A DNA stretch of 64,000 bases, from contig JAZGTN010000015.1 in assembly GCA_037783415.1 (NCBI GenBank), positions 3,793,001-3,857,000 of the forward strand, in the 5' to 3' direction. This document shows positions 62,124-64,000 of this stretch, piece by piece (position 1 is the first letter of the stretch; every line of letters starts with the position of its first letter). The stretch comes from Leptasterias polaris. Taxonomy: Eukaryota > Echinodermata > Asteroidea > Forcipulatida > Asteriidae. Both the position numbers and the translations under genes were made by a program. The notes under the pieces were generated by a model. That model was not told the origin of the DNA. It searched no databases and worked only from the letters and a program-made list of their open reading frames with translations.

Positions 62124-62220
62124 AGGGGGCCTATAACATTGCTGAGATTGAAAATACAAATGTTCACAGATTTGCACTTTATAACTTGTAGGCCTACATA
62201 AAATGATGGAAAACTCGCTC
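62124..62220. mobile_element. 5' fragment of a family C MITE
   Basis: After TTAA (62120-62123) comes aggggg-cctataacattg...tgaaaatacaaatgttcacagatttgcac, like 44406. The rest is replaced by C-rich sequence. Confidence 0.6.
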
Positions 62221-63022
62221 TTCATTGCCCCCCCCTTAAATTTAAGCTTGCCCCCCTTTGCCCCTTCCCCCCCTCCCTCCTCCTCAGGGTAACAGGTCTG
62301 GCCCTGCCTCTGCTGGGCTGCCTAAATTTATCAGGACTCTTGATCACAACAACATTGTCTCATGGAGAGAATTCCAAAGTTTTTAAAAGGTACATCACGA
62401 TTGTTGCACAAAAATGTTCACTTAAATTGGTATTGTATTGTGATCAGTTTTAATGTTGGGGTACTTTCTCCCGGCTGGTCCGGAATATTTTGGTTGTCTT
62501 TATATTACTTAATTTTTATACTGTAAGCATGTCAAGTTAGTACTGCCCTGTGATACTACCGACCATGTTTTGTGTTCTTAAACCGAAATGAATAAAATAG
62601 TAGACCAGTGGTAGCCCGGCGGTGCAAATAAGAGCACAAGCCCTCGTTACTGCTGCTGTACTTCCCCCGATACACCCAGACAGTAATCAGGAATCATTAT
62701 CAGAAGAGACAGTCCATGTTGTTAGTGATGTAGCTCCCCCTGACATTACATGTAACTCATACTGGTGTCATCAGATCAGTTGTCATATTGGTCGTCACCA
62801 CTGTCATCGGGTTCGGCTCTGGAAGCCAGCAATCCTAGAGGACCACAACCCTATCCCATTGCATCCCCCCATCAATAATATATCATCTTGCTTAATGATA
62901 ATCCCTGGTGAAGAGTCCCTGGTGTGTGGAGCACCCCTCCTCCCTTCTTCCTTTCCAACCAGGCAAATCCATCAATGACCAGTGGCAGCTGAAGGATTTG
63001 GTTTTTCATTATTGCAGAGACA
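62221..63022. other. Spacer, no supported gene
   Basis: An open frame at 62622-62978 starts at GTG and shows no domain; I do not call it. Confidence 0.3.
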
Positions 63023-63026
63023 TTAA

Positions 63027-63373
63027 AGCACATGTGTCACATTGGTTAATTTTCAAAGACCAGTATCCACACTTAATGTGACCCAACAACATATATATGA
63101 AATAACAAACTTGTGAAAGTTTAAGCTCAATCGGTCAGTGGAGTCACGGGAAAAACATGGAAAAATCCTTATGTTTTCACTGTTTTCAAACATTGAGATT
63201 TTGGACTTGCAAGATCAATACTAATTGTTTTACTCATTTCTAAAAACTATAACATTTCAAGCAAAAATATTTCAAAGGGAGTTTCCCACCATGACCATCT
63301 TTAGACCATGTACATTGTGTGCAAATCTGTGAACATTTATATTTTTACTCTTACCGATAAATGAGCACACCCT
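63027..63373. mobile_element. TTAA-flanked MITE, family C copy 3
   Basis: TTAA at 63023-63026 and 63374-63377. Internal accatgaccatcttta and gcaaatctgtgaacattt match the complement of 44406-44753. Confidence 0.75.
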
Positions 63374-63835
63374 TTAATCGTTGTGTTGCAACTCCTTGTT
63401 CTTTGACGCTGAGGGATTGCCCTCTAAATTATCAATAGTTTTAAGATATTGCAAAGAGAACAGGTGTCATTTACACGTAGTGTCTTTGATGAACCTATCA
63501 CAAAACTTGGGGTCTGTGATTCTCTTGCTCCTGGTGAAATGTTGTCACCTTTTATGTTAGCTGTGAATCTCTGCTTTTGTTTTCATTGTTTGAGTAGAAT
63601 GTACCTGAATGTTGAGTAGAATGTACCTGTGAACACTAACTCTTCTGCTCAGAACTACAAGGTCATTAGCAATTTGCATGGGTTTCATAAAATTGCTCTT
63701 GCATATTTTGGAGCTCCTGGTAAATGGGGTTTATTGATCTTCAGAGTATTTGTTTGGCAAAAAGAAGCATTCTTTTTCTAAGTAAAACAATCATTTGTTG
63801 ATTTAAATTAATTTGTTAAAATTTTTTATCTATTG

Positions 63836-63880
63836 TGAAATGCGCTATATAAGAACTAGTTATTATTATTATTATTAATG
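63836..63880 (+). mobile_element. 3' tail fragment of the tRNA-Leu SINE
   Basis: aatgcgctatataagaactagtt followed by (att)n matches the 3' end of 51415-51758 in the opposite orientation. Confidence 0.6.
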
Positions 63881-64000
63881 ACCTTTTGATCATTACGAAA
63901 ATACGAAATTGCAGTAAATGGCCTTATAGCCTGAGTAGACGCACTCAAACACCAGACAGTTGCTCATGTGGTGCTGTAATGCAGGCTGAGAAGATTCTGA

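Noticed and set aside
62622..62978. 118-residue plus-strand ORF
   Set aside because: Starts at GTG, has no domain, and its composition is unconvincing.

Overview
The window looks like animal DNA, most probably from an echinoderm and most likely a sea star. It is AT-rich and intron-containing, with widely spaced genes. It is packed with short terminal-inverted-repeat elements, tRNA-derived SINEs, a long retrotransposon and very long poly-G/poly-C runs. The echinoderm assignment rests on recognising the style of the repeats and on the presence of a nanos gene; it is an inference.

Layout. (1) 1-5774, minus strand: a large C2H2 zinc-finger gene running off the left edge, with a 69-bp coding minisatellite (23-residue protein repeat) at the edge. 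(2) 5.8-16.9 kb: transposon-rich DNA, including two inverted copies of a ~0.75-kb element (6264-7037 and 16093-16823), a hAT-like remnant (7738-8701) and several ~350-bp elements flanked by TTAA. (3) 17072-20410: a piggyBac transposon that looks complete, with matching TTAA sites, matching inverted ends and an uninterrupted 589-residue transposase (17821-19590, minus) whose catalytic aspartates are all present. (4) 20.4-30.5 kb: no recognised gene; palindromes and further short elements. (5) 30571-32573, minus: a two-exon nanos homologue with the NOT1-interacting motif and the double CCHC zinc finger intact. (6) 32.7-37.6 kb: homopolymer-rich spacer and a 758-bp element with ~200-bp inverted arms. 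(7) 37614-45626, plus: the first three coding exons of a coiled-coil gene, probably shootin-1-like. Its first intron holds three hairpins and a LINE in the opposite orientation (ORF 39618-43109) that carries an N-terminal signal-like segment and a 2A-like motif. (8) 45.6-64 kb: no further exon assigned; minisatellites at 46985-47350 and 56588-56736, a near-perfect 129-bp hairpin at 51250-51378, a tRNA-Leu-derived SINE and more TTAA-flanked elements.

The host genes (zinc finger, nanos, coiled-coil gene) are independent units with no sign of shared function. The most notable structural theme is TTAA: at least ten short elements in three families, plus the autonomous piggyBac, sit in TTAA sites, and in two places two different elements abut and share a single TTAA.
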